From assembly GCF_000003195.3 (NCBI RefSeq), contig NC_012872.2, positions 59,501,695 through 59,565,694 on the forward strand: a stretch of 64,000 nucleotides of DNA, in the 5' to 3' direction. Origin of the DNA: Sorghum bicolor. Taxonomy: Eukaryota > Streptophyta > Magnoliopsida > Poales > Poaceae. The notes under the pieces are model-generated. The model was not told the DNA's origin. It did no database searches and worked only from the letters and a program-made list of their open reading frames with translations. A program made the translations under genes and the position numbers. Shown piece after piece: positions 46,018 through 59,284 of this stretch (within the stretch, counting starts at the first letter, position 1; each line of letters starts with the position of its first letter).

Positions 46018-48487
46018 TTGACCTCATAAAATTGTGATCAAACATACTGAAAATCAACTGGTGTACCTTGGGGAAGCCTTCCCCCTCGGCTTCGTTCCCC
46101 TTAGGGGGCTCCTCTGCGTCTTCCTTGGCTATGATGTCGGTGTAGTACCGACGCAGGACAGTGCACTCCTCGAGGGTGTGCTTGGTGGATCCCCTGTGAT
46201 AGGGGCATGGCTTCTTCAACATTTCGTCGAAGAGGCCGGGGCCAGCAGGAGCCCTCTTGGGGTTCTTGCGGTCTGCCGCGACGACCAAGTTGTCGTCCGA
46301 CCGACCCTGCTTTCCCTTGCGACCCTTTTTTCTTCTTCTTAGGGTCGCGAGAGCCCGAGGCCTCGGTGGCCTCGGCCTTTTGTTTCCCCTTGGCGGTACC
46401 GTCGGAGAAGATTGATCCAACTGCCTCTTCGCCCGAGGCAAAGTGAGCAACTGACTGGTCCTCATGGGGGTCTTGCGCCCGAGCTCGTGTACCAGCTCCT
46501 TGCAGGTGGTGCCGGCAATGAAGGCTCCGATGACGTCGGAGTCTGTGATGTTGGGGAGCTCGATGCACTGCTTGGAGAATCGCCTGATGAAATCTTGGAG
46601 AGATTCATCAGACTTCTGTCGGTAGCTTCTGTGGTCCTAGGAATTTCCAGGGAACACGTATGTGCCCTGGAAGTTCCCGACAAAAGATCCTGACTAGGTC
46701 AGCCCAGCCGTGGATCATACGCTCAGGAAGATGCTCGAGCCACGCCCTGGCCGAATCGGCCAAGTGTAGCGGCAAGTAGCGGATGATGAGCAAGTCATTG
46801 TCCGCTCCGCCTAGCTGGCATGATAGGCGGTAGTCCGCTAGCCAGAGCTCAGGGTTGGTCTCCCCGACTACTTGGTGAGGTTAGCGGGCTGTCGGAAGCG
46901 GGTCGGGAACTTGGCCCTGCGGATGGCCTCGCTGAAGACGCGGGGACCCGGAGGCTCTGGCGACGTGCTGCGGTCGTGGTCAGGGTCGTACCTTCCGCCT
47001 CAGCGCGGTCGGTACCATCGAGACTCGGTCTCGTCCCTGTCACGTCGTCTGGCCTCGAGGGTGGCCCGGGCGTCCACGTTGGTCCCACGCGCTCGTGGAC
47101 AGATGGGGCTCTGGCGCCCCCTTGCGGGTTAGGGGGTGCCGGGCCCTGCACCGTTGGTGCCTTGTTGGGGGGCTGATCCCCCAGGCGTCTTGCCCTTGTG
47201 TCGTGGGACTGCGACACAGAGCTTTCTACGTTTTGCACCACGGCTTGCTCCAGGAGGCCACGAAACCCCTGGCGCACCCTTCTTCTCTCAGGAGTCGATG
47301 GCTCAGGCATCGCTCTGAGGAGGAGTGCGGCAGCCATCACGTTCTGGCTGGCCGTGCTGAAGATCGGGGGGTTGTCTCCCCCTGCGTCCTCGATGATGCG
47401 ACGGTTGACGTCGCGGGCACGGCGCGTGGCCGCGCCTCCGTCTCCCCGGGCAGGCTGGTCCTGCTCCAAGGTCTCACGTAGTTGTCGGAGACACACGCGT
47501 TCTTCTTCGAGCCTGGCCTCTAGCTCATCGAGCTGTTCGAGGTCAGGACGTCGAACCTCTACAAGGGCTGATGCGGTCCCGCGTGCTCTAGGATGGCTTC
47601 CTAGAGTCGTGTTTGGAGGGGGAGTCGCGTTCCGCCACTCAGAGGGTCCTGCGCCACCTTGGACGTCAGGGGATGCTCCTCCAACCTCGAGGTTGAAGCA
47701 CTCTCATGACGGGTCGTAGCCACCGTCATAGGAGTCGTAGTAACCGAGGCAATAGTTACTAGCCTCAAGGAAGCGCCGGGTCGTCACAACCGAAAAAATC
47801 AGCGCCAGCCCATTCATCTTCTCCCGAGGTGGGATCCTCGGGGTATGACGAAACGGGTGGTGTAGTGATAAGGTCCAGAGTAGACCTAAGGTGGTGCCCT
47901 GGAAGGTACACGTATGCACTTAGCAAAGTGCTCGTGGAAGAGGCATAGGTGGCGGCTGCGCTCCTGAGCTCGAAAGGAAGCTCAGGAGGCGTAGCTGCCA
48001 GCTCCCCCATCGTAGCTCTAGGCGACGTATGAGGGCAATGAGAGGTCGAAGCCCCCTGATCCCTCCTTTGAGGAGGAGGTGGGAGTCGTGCTTTGCCCTT
48101 TGACCGGGGCGGAACAGGGGGTCGTGACGTCCCCCTGTTTGTCCGTGAAGCAGATCTTGACGCTCCACGGGCCCTTCCTCTAGCGCCACGTGGACCAGAG
48201 GAGTGGACAATCTAATGAGGGACATGCGGGGGGAGGGCCGGTTGAGCCCTGGCCTCAGCGGTAAGATCAGAGATGCTGGACCTCTGACGCCTGCGCCGGA
48301 CTCCCCCTGCATGATGCCCCGAGCGCCTCCCACGCGCTAACTGTGGCGAGATCGGCTCGGGACGTGGCTCGGTGTCATCACGAGGTGGGAGAAGGACCAT
48401 GTCATAGCCGGAGCCGAGAGACATGAACTCCAAGCTCCCAAACATCATGATGGTGTCGAGGCGAAGAGGACGAAATCTGTCTGCCAT
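45974..48487 (-). pseudogene. Broken gag of a second Ty3/gypsy retroelement
   Basis: Begins at ATG 48487 (MADRFRPLRLDTIMM) shortly after the LTR and PBS. Later frames carry typical gag pieces: AAALLLRAMPEPSTPERRR (about 47300), RYLPLHLADSARAWLEHLP (about 46730-46790) and LLTLPRAKRQ (about 46440). A zinc-knuckle-like CPYHRGSTKHTLEEC lies at about 46170-46205. At least three frame changes and stops separate these pieces, so no gag protein can be made. The family resembles the Tat-type or related non-autonomous grass elements. Protease and pol are absent because the element is truncated near 46000. Confidence 0.85.
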
Positions 48488-48530
48488 CCGGGCTTTCCCT
48501 AACGGGGAAAGGAGAGTACGACGCAGAAGG

Positions 48531-48548
48531 CCCCTACCTGGCGCGCCA
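48531..48548 (-). promoter_or_regulatory. PBS-like sequence of truncated element
   Basis: On the minus strand TGGCGCGCCAGGTAGGGG starts 2 bases after the LTR end. It has the TGG start of a tRNA-CCA complement; the tRNA was not assigned. Confidence 0.6.
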
Positions 48549-48550
48549 AT

Positions 48551-49588
48551 TGTCGCCGTCTAGACACGTCGTCTAGACACTAACGAGTAATAAGTCTGTG
48601 TGTCCTCCTAAACCCGAATGGTGATGCAAGGGAAACACAGGGAGTTATACTGGTTCGGGCCAAGAATGCCCTACGTCATGTGTGAGAGTCGGTGTCTGTA
48701 TTGCCTTGCACCCGAGAGTGCTTGCAGTAGGGGTGTACAAGCTGGTTCCGAGAGAGGGCTAAGTCACAAGTCTCGGCTTTGAGAAGTGGACAGAGTAGTA
48801 CTCGTTACTCCGGTGTGGAGCACTATCTGTGGTCTGGATGTGTGTGTGTGTGATCTTGTCTTGTGGTTTTCGTGGTCCCCTAAAGGGGTACCCTACCTCC
48901 CCTTTTATAGTCGCAAGGGGTGACAGGTTTTTACATGTGTTAGTTTGTAAACTATCTTCGGTAAATGGTGGAGTAGCAGTGCTGATCCTGTGGAGACTTA
49001 TCCATTTCGTCCTTGGGGCATGGCTGACAGCGTGGTTGCTCCTGTGGAGGGTTGCCGAGCCCTGTTGAGGTCGTGGTGGTCGGGTCGGTGATACTGCAGC
49101 ATGTCTTGTAATAGTAGGGAAAAGACAGCCACAGTGACAGGGGTTAACTCCTTCCATACCTCCTTTTACTGTGAGGTGGTACTTTACAGTGAAAGAGGTA
49201 AGGCTCCACAGTAAGAAGAGTGGTTAGAATAGTTGCCGTCATGTCCTGCTGCAGCATGGGGGATATGGCGCGCGTCACATCGGTGACACGACCGCCGTGC
49301 ATTGGAAGCCTGGCCCTGAGACAGTGGTTCGGGCGAGGCGGTGTCTGCGCCCGAGCCTAGGGGAGTCGGGCGAGACGGAACTTGCGTCCAAGGCCAAGGG
49401 GTCGGAACAGATGGAGTCTTGCGCCCGAGGCCAAGGGGTCGGGCGAGACGGAGTCTTGTGCCCGAGGCCAAGGGGTCGGACGAGACGGAACTTGCGCCCG
49501 AGCCCTGGGAGGTTTTGAGCGTTCGACTTATCCCTTTTTGTGATTTTTATTTCCTTAATTTGGGTATCCCATTTTATGGTACCCAACA
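48551..49588 (-). repeat. 5' LTR of truncated element, ~1.04 kb
   Basis: On the plus strand it runs TGTCGCCGTC...GGTACCCAACA, giving TG...CA ends in element orientation (TGTTGGGTACCATAAAATGG at the start). It contains a 37-bp tandem repeat. Confidence 0.85.
49360..49506. repeat. 37-bp tandem repeat in LTR, about four copies
   Basis: GGGGTCGG...GACGGAGTCTTGCGCCCGAGGCCAA recurs at about 49360, 49398, 49435 and 49472, GC-rich. Confidence 0.9.
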
Positions 49589-51110
49589 CACTATAGTTAG
49601 ACACCTCATATTAACTCATATAATATGAGAGTAAGATATGTTCCAATATGTATCTACGTATAGATATAGATATCGTGCCTTGTTGTTCTGGTTGAATCAG
49701 TGATTCAAATCGTACAAGCATATTTTCTAAACCAGTGAACAAAAATCTAAACCTAAAACATGCCATCCTTTTCTCGAAGAATAGACCTATTTTGTATTCA
49801 ATCAATCACGTGAAAAGGCTCCTTTTTATATTATGTGTGCATACATATACCAAATAAAAAAGTCTGGCTGTATTATCCTTAATCACGCATATATGCAAAT
49901 ATAGCATATATTAATTCTAAAAAAATAGCTTATACTAATTTAATTCATCTTCAGTGTCTACGTACACCTTGGCTGGTTGGTTGGCTGGTTTGACGAGCTG
50001 TATCCGGACTCTTGTTATTGTAAAACAAGCGTCTATCTTAGAAGGAAAGAAGAAAAAGTATCTTAATCCTAGTCCGTCTTAGTCCGTCTTGTAGGGTCTA
50101 GATGCGAACTATTTTAGTTCATATGGTTTCCTTAGATTTGGTAGAGTTCGATTTGGAGAAGTTCGATTTAGGAGAGGATCCTTTTCTTTCTGTTTGTCTT
50201 ACGTTTGATCTCCCTATCCTAAGTAGTCAGACGAAAAAACTCCAAACCAAAAAAAAGGGTGAAAATTTCGCCTCTCTGATAAGCTATGGCAGAAAATATT
50301 ATTGACTTATTTATTGAGAGAGAAAAATACTGTTAAATGGCTGGCACATTCGGCTGATAAGTTCAAGCGAATAAGGCAACAAAAGAATTTAAGTGACTGC
50401 TCCAATCTTGGGTTCTTTGATATTAGTTATATTATATTATATAGAGGTATATTTATATAGATTATTTAAATAATTTTTTTCTTTAATATAATTTTGTAGC
50501 ACAAAAGAATATTTTTTAACAAAATAGAAGACATAAATCTTAATTTTCTTTTATTACAACTCAAATCTTGGATTGGCCTAGGTGGCCTGGTTGGCTGGTA
50601 AATGGGCCTTTGTCCTAGCCCACATACGTGTATTCGATTTGTTTAACATGTTGAATAGACACACACGTCCAGGTCTCCACGACATACCAACAAGTACAGC
50701 CAACTCTTGGTCACGAAGCTGCTCAATGCTCGCTGGCATTAGTCGGTCACTGCGCTCTCTCGTCACTCGCCTATGTGACAATCGCTCCCTAGCACCGATG
50801 CAACGCTCTCTTGCACTTCTTCATCGATGGGCGCGGTCCTGAAAATCCTCTCGTGTGACCACCTCCAGAAGCATTGGCGGAGTTTGCACGGGGCACGACC
50901 TTGGTTGCGGTTGGCGTCTGGCGAGGGCGCAATCCCTGCGTAAAGATGGCTCAGCCTGCATGCCCGTGGGCAAAGACCTGCTAAGCAAGGGTACGGGTGT
51001 GCGAGTCTGCCCATGGACATAGATGCAGGTACATCTTCAAACACGACGGATATTAGTTGACACACAAGAAAATATTATATTCACACCGGCAAACCCGACT
51101 TAGGCCTTGT
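49589..51110. other. Intergenic DNA, nothing recognised
   Basis: AT-rich to 50560, then a moderately GC-rich stretch (50580-51060) without a credible reading frame. Confidence 0.4.
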
Positions 51111-51112
51111 TT

Positions 51113-51345
51113 AGTTGTCGAAGAAAAACATTTCGTGACACTATAGCACTTTCGTTTGTTTGTGGTAATTATTGTCTAACTATAGACTAATTAGGCTCAA
51201 AAGATTCGTCTCGTCAATTTCGACCAAATTGTGTAATTAATTTTAATTTTCGTCTATATTTAATACTTCATGTATATGTCTAAACATTCGATGTGATGTG
51301 GAATCTTGAAAATTTTTGAGTTTTTGGGTGGAAATAAACAAGGCC
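51113..51345. mobile_element. Tourist-like MITE, GGCCTTGTTTAGTT family
   Basis: GGCCTTGTTTAGTTGTCG...GGAAATAAACAAGGCC with TTA duplications at 51110-51112 and 51346-51348. Confidence 0.9.
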
Positions 51346-51348
51346 TTA

Positions 51349-54300
51349 CCCGTTATCTCCAACTCACCGACAACCTAAGCTTCTAATCACAATAGTACCA
51401 AATAGCTGCTGAGCGTTTTACTGGAGCAACCAGCCTGCCATTGTTGTTGGCTGTAGCTGCTGTAATTGCAGGAACTTCTCTCACGAGTTCCTGTAGAAAC
51501 AGCCAAAACAGCTGCAGCCAGTCAGGAAAGCTTAAACTCTTTATTGCATACAATACAAGCATCGCGCAAAACAACAGTTTGGGTTTAAACGGAACTACCA
51601 ATTAATTAATAAGTAGTAACCAACTACATATTCTTGCGAACGCTCGCACAAAATTCTAACCATCCAAACATGGCAAGGCAAAGAGCATAAAGATTGAATC
51701 TTTGGGTCTTTCTGCCGCATAGGCGAGAAGAGAATGAGGCGTCCAGGCGCCGGCTGCTACGTGTTGTTGCTGGCCTGCCCCTGCCCTCCGTGTGCCAGCC
51801 GTGCGTGATGGCGTGGTGCGCCCGTGCCGCCACCACTGCCCGCCGGACACCAAGGAGCTTAGGCTGGGGAGAAAACACGGAGTCACGTGCGGCTTCCCTC
51901 CCGACTCCTCGTAAAATTGGGCTGACCTCACCAGCACAATACTTTGGTGGGCCTTGTGAATGATTTTCTGGCCCGCATCAGATCGCAGGCCCGTTTCCAC
52001 TCACGAGGTCGTCTAGCTCCCCACGTTGGGCCGTAGAGTGGCACCGCCGCGCTGGCCCACCTCTCCGTCGAATCTCCACGGTGCAGTGAGCCCGCGCTCA
52101 CACAATTTATTTCCGGAGTCTGAGCTGATCTTGGTCACATGAGTTTCATTTTTACGCATCAAAGTGAAGTAGCTCCACTTGAATTATGATGTCTCCTTTT
52201 CGGCCTCTCACATGGTGACGAGACAAGATAAATCAACTCACACCCTCTCCATATTGATCAAGTGGCTAGTTTGAACACAAAGGAACGATAGGATTTTTCA
52301 CACGGGTATGGAGGCGAGGCGGGTATGAATCCATATCCGTTTGGATGAATATGAGACCCAAACAAAGTTTAAGAACCGAAATGATGCACCCCCACAAGTG
52401 AGTTTAAGGACTAACATGTAGATCACTAGAGTTAAAACAAACAATCAACGGTCACTTACGTTCATTGGCAGAACTATAAATATATACATAATCTCATACC
52501 TTGCTTTTGTATTCCTTATCGTGGAGCTTCAACAGGAAAAAAACGAAGAGAGGAAGAGGGCTCGCCTTGGACTTCTCCACCGGGGAAGGGGCAGTGCCAG
52601 CAGTAGTGGCGAGGCGGCTCAGGATTGGCTATGACACTTAGCCATGTGACGCGCACAAGCCTAGGCCTTGGCGGCGGTGGCACCTGCCCTACTCGAACAG
52701 AGCAGCGCGGGGTGGGGGGAGGGCCTGTCTAGGCCCTATAGAAGCACCTATTCAGGAGGGTCATGACCACAAGCAGAGATGGACGAAAAACTTTGAAGCT
52801 CAAAGAACGTGTAAGGAGGTGCCCTCGAGAAACACCACCAAAAAGGAAGAACAAAGGAGAAAACAGTCAAACAGTGACGGATTCATGAAAAGAATACGCT
52901 ATGATGTAGAGAACAAGACGAGTGGTGGTTTTGGATTTCGCCGGAACGCATCGAGCTGGCCAAAAAAGCTAGCTGGATTTTCATCGGACCACAAACTTTG
53001 ACTTTGCTATTCAAGCCACAAAGAATACTCCGAAAACCGAAAAAAAATTCCTTGAAGTTTTGTAGAGATTCGAGTTGCCCACGGCAATCAAAATTTATAT
53101 GATCCTGTCATGGTAAAATTTTAGAGTGTCTAAATCATGATAATTTACGGTTATGGTTGAATTCGCCGAGCCCGGTGCCGTAGATAAGGGTGCCGAGGTT
53201 GGCTCCAACATTTGGATACTCTAGTGCCACATCGCTAGCTCCTAGTAGTAGAAGTATAAATGTGAAAGACAGGTTTTTGATGGCCAGAAATATAAATGTG
53301 AAATTTTGACAAAAAGAAAAAGAGAGAGACTAATAAATTGCAAAAAATAAAAAAAAATCGGGAGCATTTCACGTGCAGCCCCGCGAGTGGCTCACGCTGC
53401 GACAGCCGCTGCCTGCAGCTACGACGTGCTCTCGACCTGCTGCTGCTGGCCACTTTGCCCCTCCCTCTCCTTTCCGGCGCGCCTCAGTTTCAGTCCCGGA
53501 GATGTCGACGAGAGGCAGTTTCAGGCCCGGTACCTCTGTGTTTCACTTGCCTTGCCGATAGGGGAAAAAAAACCACGCCAGCGTCGACAGGTGGTCGGCG
53601 AGCTCGTGTCAGCTGATGGTTCTCCCGTGTCGTTTCCGTCCGCGCCACGCGCGCGCGCTCGCGGCCTCCACCTCCAGACTGGTCTGGAACGACGACGAGT
53701 CCCCTGACGGGCTCTGCTGCCTCCTGGCGCTGCTCCTCATCATCCTTTTTTTTTTTCCATCCGCAGATGCGCTTTTGCCGCGACCGTTTGTGCGTGCATG
53801 CAGGGATCATGGATTCATGGCACTGTACCACGTCACGTAAAGAGCAGTTGGGAACGTACGAACAAAAGGGGGACACAGGGTATCTGTGAGATCGTGAGTC
53901 ATACAGCAAATCTTATGCATGCAGTGTTTTTCCCGCTAAGCACCCACATTGTACATCTCCCACTGGGGTGCCCGGCCGGCCTGTTCATGCTGAATGCAAA
54001 CCTGGCAAATCATTTTGGATCTCATAGCAAATAAACATGGAAAGATCCTGAGGGGAAAAAAACTGTGGACAATGTAGTTTTCCTGTTGTGTTTGTGTCGC
54101 TTGAATTTATCTATCAAATCTGTTAGTTATTCAATAGTGATTTTCTCTCACAACAAATTAGAGAATAATATTTCCAGTCATAGCTTATCAGCCAAACGAA
54201 CAGGTATAGGGTGATATGTTATTAGCAAACGTATGCTTTTAAGCTTGGACCATCGATATCCTTTTGAAGAATTTCTTTTTGTTGAAATTTTAAAGGTCAT

Positions 54301-54440
54301 GCTGATAGATTTCTCTTCAAAATAATATCGATATATATGCTGCAAATATTTGATATTAGTAATGAACAGTCAACGTTAAGTAGCTCTGTCCATTGCTTAA
54401 TTCAATCGTGTCTAGAAAAACAGTTTTTTACGATAGGATA
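51349..54440. other. 3 kb of intergenic DNA without a supported gene
   Basis: GC-rich islands at 51700-52100, 52550-52720 and 53380-53720 contain only short overlapping ORFs on both strands, with no domain. The 53340-53850 island could be a promoter or leader, but no exon chain is visible. Confidence 0.4.
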
Positions 54441-54444
54441 TGTA

Positions 54445-54546
54445 CTATCTCCACAAAAAGAATCTTCTTCTAGATGCAATCCTTGTTAAAATATCTAAAG
54501 TTTAACCAAATTTACTGATAAAAATATATTAACACATTTATAACAC

Positions 54547-54587
<41 letters not shown>

Positions 54588-54730
54588 CATAAAGTAATAC
54601 TTATTTAATAACCGATATCATAAAAATTTTGATATATTTTTATCTATATATATAGTTGGTCAAACTTAAGATTCTTTAATCATGCACTATTTTAGAATTG
54701 TATTTTTGATTCTTTTATAAACAGAGAGAG
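54445..54730. mobile_element. Stowaway-like MITE with internal TA microsatellite
   Basis: CTATCTCCACAAAAAGAATC at the left, complement of GATTCTTTTATAAACAGAGAGAG at the right, TA on both sides (54443-54444, 54731-54732). Confidence 0.65.
54549..54585. repeat. (TA)n microsatellite
   Basis: About 18 uninterrupted TA units inside the Stowaway-like element. Confidence 0.95.
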
Positions 54731-54732
54731 TA

Positions 54733-55450
54733 TAATTTCATGATTAACATCAAAGCAGAAATAAAAAAAAGGAAGCGCAGAGCACCTTAAACAAACAGGA
54801 AAATATGAGAATCCATGTCAAGTCAAGAATTTAAACCTTATCTCTTATTTTAGTTACAATCAACACATATTGAATTTAAACTTGGGTACGTACGAAGATA
54901 TAAGTTGAAATCATCCCATATCATCTTTTAAAAACAAAGTTAGTCAAAGATCATTCGTGCCCAAACCAAGAAGAGTTTCAAGTCTTTTAATTAACCAGTG
55001 GTTGTGGCCATGTTGTTCCTCGACGGCCAATGGAATTTCTTTGTAAAGTTGAGGGGGGCAGAAAATAAAGTATTACGACAGATTATGTAAGATCATGACC
55101 ACACATAATCACCTACACTCCTTACCATTGGTGATCGAATAGTGGTCAATTTGCTCATCCATCACTCATGCTACCAAGCTCTGAGATTTGATCTAGCTGC
55201 AATGATCTAGTGCACTACCAAGCAGGATCCAGGAGATGGATACGTACGAATTTGCTGAGAGCAATAACAAAACATATCGCTACTAGAAAATATAATCAAA
55301 TCCCATCCAAACAAACCGATCCCCCAGTTTTATTCCCACCATTTACTTGATCCCCATCAATCAACTAAGAAAAAAAAAAGGGGGTCGTCGTAGTCGCCTC
55401 CTCTTTAAAAAGAGCACAGCTAATCTCCACGCAAATCACCCGCACTTATC
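54733..55450. other. Upstream region of the purine permease gene
   Basis: AT-rich, no ORF or bounded repeat. Likely holds the upstream promoter of the purine permease gene. Confidence 0.4.
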
Positions 55451-55454
55451 TCGC

Positions 55455-55462
55455 TTAAATAC
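55455..55462 (+). promoter_or_regulatory. Possible TATA box of purine permease gene
   Basis: TTAAATAC, 61 bp before the ATG at 55523 and followed by a CT-rich leader. TTTAAAAAG at 55403 is an alternative. Confidence 0.35.
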
Positions 55463-55522
55463 TCCCCCATCCACCACCGCACCCTCCTCACCTCGCCATC
55501 ACAAACCAACCCCGCTCGCCAA

Positions 55523-56698
55523 ATGCCCACTACCACCCCGGCCCCCCTCCTCGACATGCCAGCGCCGTCGACGGACGCCACGGCCACTAATAATGGCGTG
55601 GCGAGTCGGCGGCGGCGGCGGCGGCTGCTGCTGTGCGCCAACTACGCCGCGCTTCTCGGCGGCTCCGTGGCTTCCAGCCTGCTGTCCCGGTACTACTTCG
55701 CGCACGGCGGGTGCGATCGGTGGGTGGCCACGCTGGTGCAGTCGGTCGGGTTCCCGGTCCTGCTCGTGCCCGTCTATGCCGGCCGGTGCCGGTCCGCCTC
55801 CCAGTCCCAGCCCCGGCCGTTCGCGTGGTTCACGCGGCGGCTGCTGGCCGCGTGCGTCGTCATCGGCGTCCTCATGGGCGTCAACAACCTGCTCTTCTCC
55901 TACAGCTCCTCGTACCTGCCCGTGTCCACCTCCTCGCTGCTGCTGTCCACGCAGCTGGCCTTCACGCTCGTGCTCGCCGCTGTCATCGTGCGCCACCCGC
56001 TCACCTTCTCCAACCTCAATGCCGTGGTGCTCCTCACGCTCAGCTCCGTGCTGCTGGCGCTCCGATCGTCCGACTCGGCCGAGCGCCCCGACGGCGGGAG
56101 CCGGGCCAGGTACTTCGTGGGCTTCGCCGTCACGCTCGGCGCCGCGGGGCTCTTCGCCGCCTACCTGCCGGTGATGGAGCTGGTGTACCGCAGGGCCGTG
56201 TCCGGCGGCTTCCGCATGGCGGTGGAGGTGCAGGTGATCATGCAGGCCGCCGCGACGGCCCTGGCGGTCGCCGGGCTGGCCGCGGCTGGTGGGTGGCGGG
56301 AGGAGCTGGCGCGCTGGGACCTCTCGCCGGCCGCGTACTGGGCGGTGGTGGCCGCGCTGGTGGTGACGTGGCAGGCCTGCTTCATGGGCACCGCCGGGAT
56401 GGTGTACCTGACGTCGTCGCTGCACAGCGGCGTGTGCATGACCGCCGTGCTGACCGCCAACGTGATCGGCGGCGTGGTCGTGTTCCGCGACCCGTTCGGC
56501 TGGGAGAAGGCCGTGGCCTCGGTGCTCTGCGTCTGGGGCTTCTCCTCCTACCTCTACGGTGAGTACAGCAGCACGCAGCAGGCGCAGGAAGGCGACGGAA
56601 AGGTGGCGGCGGCCGCCGGCGATGGGCACAAGAGTGTTGCTAGTGGTGGTGGTGGTGGTGTGGGAGGAGGAGGAGGAGGTGCAGTTGAAACCGTCTGA
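55523..56698 (+). CDS. Purine permease (PUP family) transporter
   Basis: Intronless, 391 residues, ATG 55523. After a 33-residue N-tail ending in an Arg run, about ten hydrophobic segments follow (approx. 34-58, 66-86, 106-126, 131-156, 164-181, 197-220, 231-256, 268-290, 298-321, 327-347), as in the plant drug/metabolite-transporter-like PUP family. Family-typical sequence includes [14 protein letters not shown] [29 protein letters not shown] (three pieces, 119-147), then [29 protein letters not shown] and [15 protein letters not shown]. PUPs move adenine, cytokinin bases, caffeine or alkaloids with protons across the plasma membrane or endomembranes; the substrate here is unknown. The C-tail (349-391) is variable, with a glycine tract from a GGT/GGA repeat. 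The very high third-position GC is usual for grass single-exon genes. Confidence 0.93.
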   Translation: MPTTTPAPLLDMPAPSTDATATNNGVASRRRRRRLLLCANYAALLGGSVASSLLSRYYFAHGGCDRWVATLVQSVGFPVLLVPVYAGRCRSASQSQPRPFAWFTRRLLAACVVIGVLMGVNNLLFSYSSSYLPVSTSSLLLSTQLAFTLVLAAVIVRHPLTFSNLNAVVLLTLSSVLLALRSSDSAERPDGGSRARYFVGFAVTLGAAGLFAAYLPVMELVYRRAVSGGFRMAVEVQVIMQAAATALAVAGLAAAGGWREELARWDLSPAAYWAVVAALVVTWQACFMGTAGMVYLTSSLHSGVCMTAVLTANVIGGVVVFRDPFGWEKAVASVLCVWGFSSYLYGEYSSTQQAQEGDGKVAAAAGDGHKSVASGGGGGVGGGGGGAVETV

Positions 56699-56924
56699 TC
56701 GAGCTCGTTCGACGCTGCTAGCCTTTTTCATTCCATTTCTAGATGAGCACATAGACAATGGAGACGTGAAGTGAAGGAGAAGATGGCAGCACATGACATG
56801 AAGGGTACATCCATTAACTGTGTCGTATAGCTAATTAATTGCACAATGCATGTAACATAAACTAGGCATGCATGACACAAGAGACAAATGTTGTGTACAT
56901 ACTACATACTGTTGAACAGTCCAC

Positions 56925-56926
<2 letters not shown>

Positions 56927-56955
<29 letters not shown>
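56927..56955. repeat. (GA)n microsatellite in 3' region
   Basis: About 14 GA units roughly 230 bp after the permease stop codon, possibly in its 3' UTR. Confidence 0.9.
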
Positions 56956-57938
<983 letters not shown>

Positions 57939-59284
57939 CCATAAAGTGAAGTTGACATTAGCCAATGAATGATGTTGGCTGCAGTTTTCTAGTAACAATT
58001 AAACTTGAACTAGTGATCACGACGTGCGTTTATGTACTAATTAAAACTAAGTATTGTGCATTGCTTATCTAAGTTGACATGAAAGGAGAAAACAATTTGA
58101 TTATAGGGACAGTGTGCTTAGCTAGTTGTGGCAAAGGAGAGATGTGTGGCTTTTTGTTAGAAAATATTGTTGATTTGAGAGAGAATGATGTGTGGTGTGG
58201 CCTGTGGGTGGGAAAGTTAGCTTGGTGGTTATGATGTTTTGTGCATCATTTTTGTACTAATCAACTTGAAGCGGCGGCAGTGTTATAAAAAATGTCTGGC
58301 AGTTGCAGTGGCACAAACCTCTACAGCTAAAGTGTGTGCATGTAATGGTACTATCATTGAAGGATTTTTTTGCTTGAGCACAATTGTTTTTTGCCCTCAA
58401 TGCACATCCAATGGTGATGTAATGATGTGCATGGGAGCACATGTCCTTCGGGCAAATTTAACTTTGCCTTGTGTAAAGATAAGCTCCCAAAGTTCTGTTG
58501 CACCAGTCTTTCTTATTATGTTTTTGCTAAATTTATGTTGGGGGTCTAGGACTCTACCTAGGAAGGCCACATGTACAAAAAAGGAACATCAACTTTGCCA
58601 AAACCTATCGTGCACTAAAAGGTTGCAACCTTTTGCATTTTGAGGAGCTGTGTTACCAGCTAATTAATCAAAGGTATATGATGAACAACGCAACTCCTGT
58701 GCTTCATGTGAACATAACCTCGAAATAAAACAAAAAAAAAATCAAAGGAGTGACTTAGCTTGCAGACCGGTAGAAAGAAAACAAGAGCCTAGAGAGGTAC
58801 GATGTTCACAAATCATCATAAAATTAAAAAAAACATCATCTTTGCTTATATTTGTATAACATAATATAATATAGATAGTCTTATTTCAAGATATTGATGT
58901 GTCACACGATTGGTTTTCATAACTCAGTCGTTCTACCATGTCTCATTTATTTTTTCTTGAAAGTACGACAATAGATTTACCGTAAACTACCCTCCATAAA
59001 AAAATCACTAACCATGACCAAAAATATCAAACAAACATGATAGTACATCACAATTCCCTCTACACAAGTGTCTACTGATCCTCCATCTACCGTTCTATCT
59101 TTCAGTTTATGAGACAATTATTGCACTCCTTCAAAGTCCTTGATGTTACGCTTGGATGGTTGCATTACCAAACTCTATTTGAATCGATGCAATATCATAT
59201 ATTATATATTATAGTGTTAAAGGATGAGTGTCCAGAAATTAATGATCTAATAACAAATAATAGACGGTAGAGTATCAGAAAAAC
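57939..59284. other. Intergenic DNA, no supported gene
   Basis: A 134-codon ORF at 58239-58643 has no domain, signal or coding-like composition. AT-rich otherwise. Confidence 0.4.

Larger units (their letters stand above)
46018..49588 (-). mobile_element. Truncated Ty3/gypsy element: 5' LTR, PBS and gag region
   Basis: Only the 5' part remains in minus orientation: LTR, PBS-like site and gag. Sequence before about 46018 is unrelated to pol, and no second LTR is present, so the 3' part is deleted. Accumulated gag damage fits an old copy. Confidence 0.8.

Noticed and set aside
55499..56794. A 431-codon minus-strand ORF over the purine permease gene
   Set aside because: It is the antisense shadow of a very GC-rich single-exon gene. 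The His/Gly/Arg-rich composition and lack of any domain fit this.
58239..58643. 134-codon Cys-rich ORF, considered as a small secreted peptide gene
   Set aside because: No signal peptide, irregular Cys spacing, AT-rich non-coding composition and no promoter or splice context.
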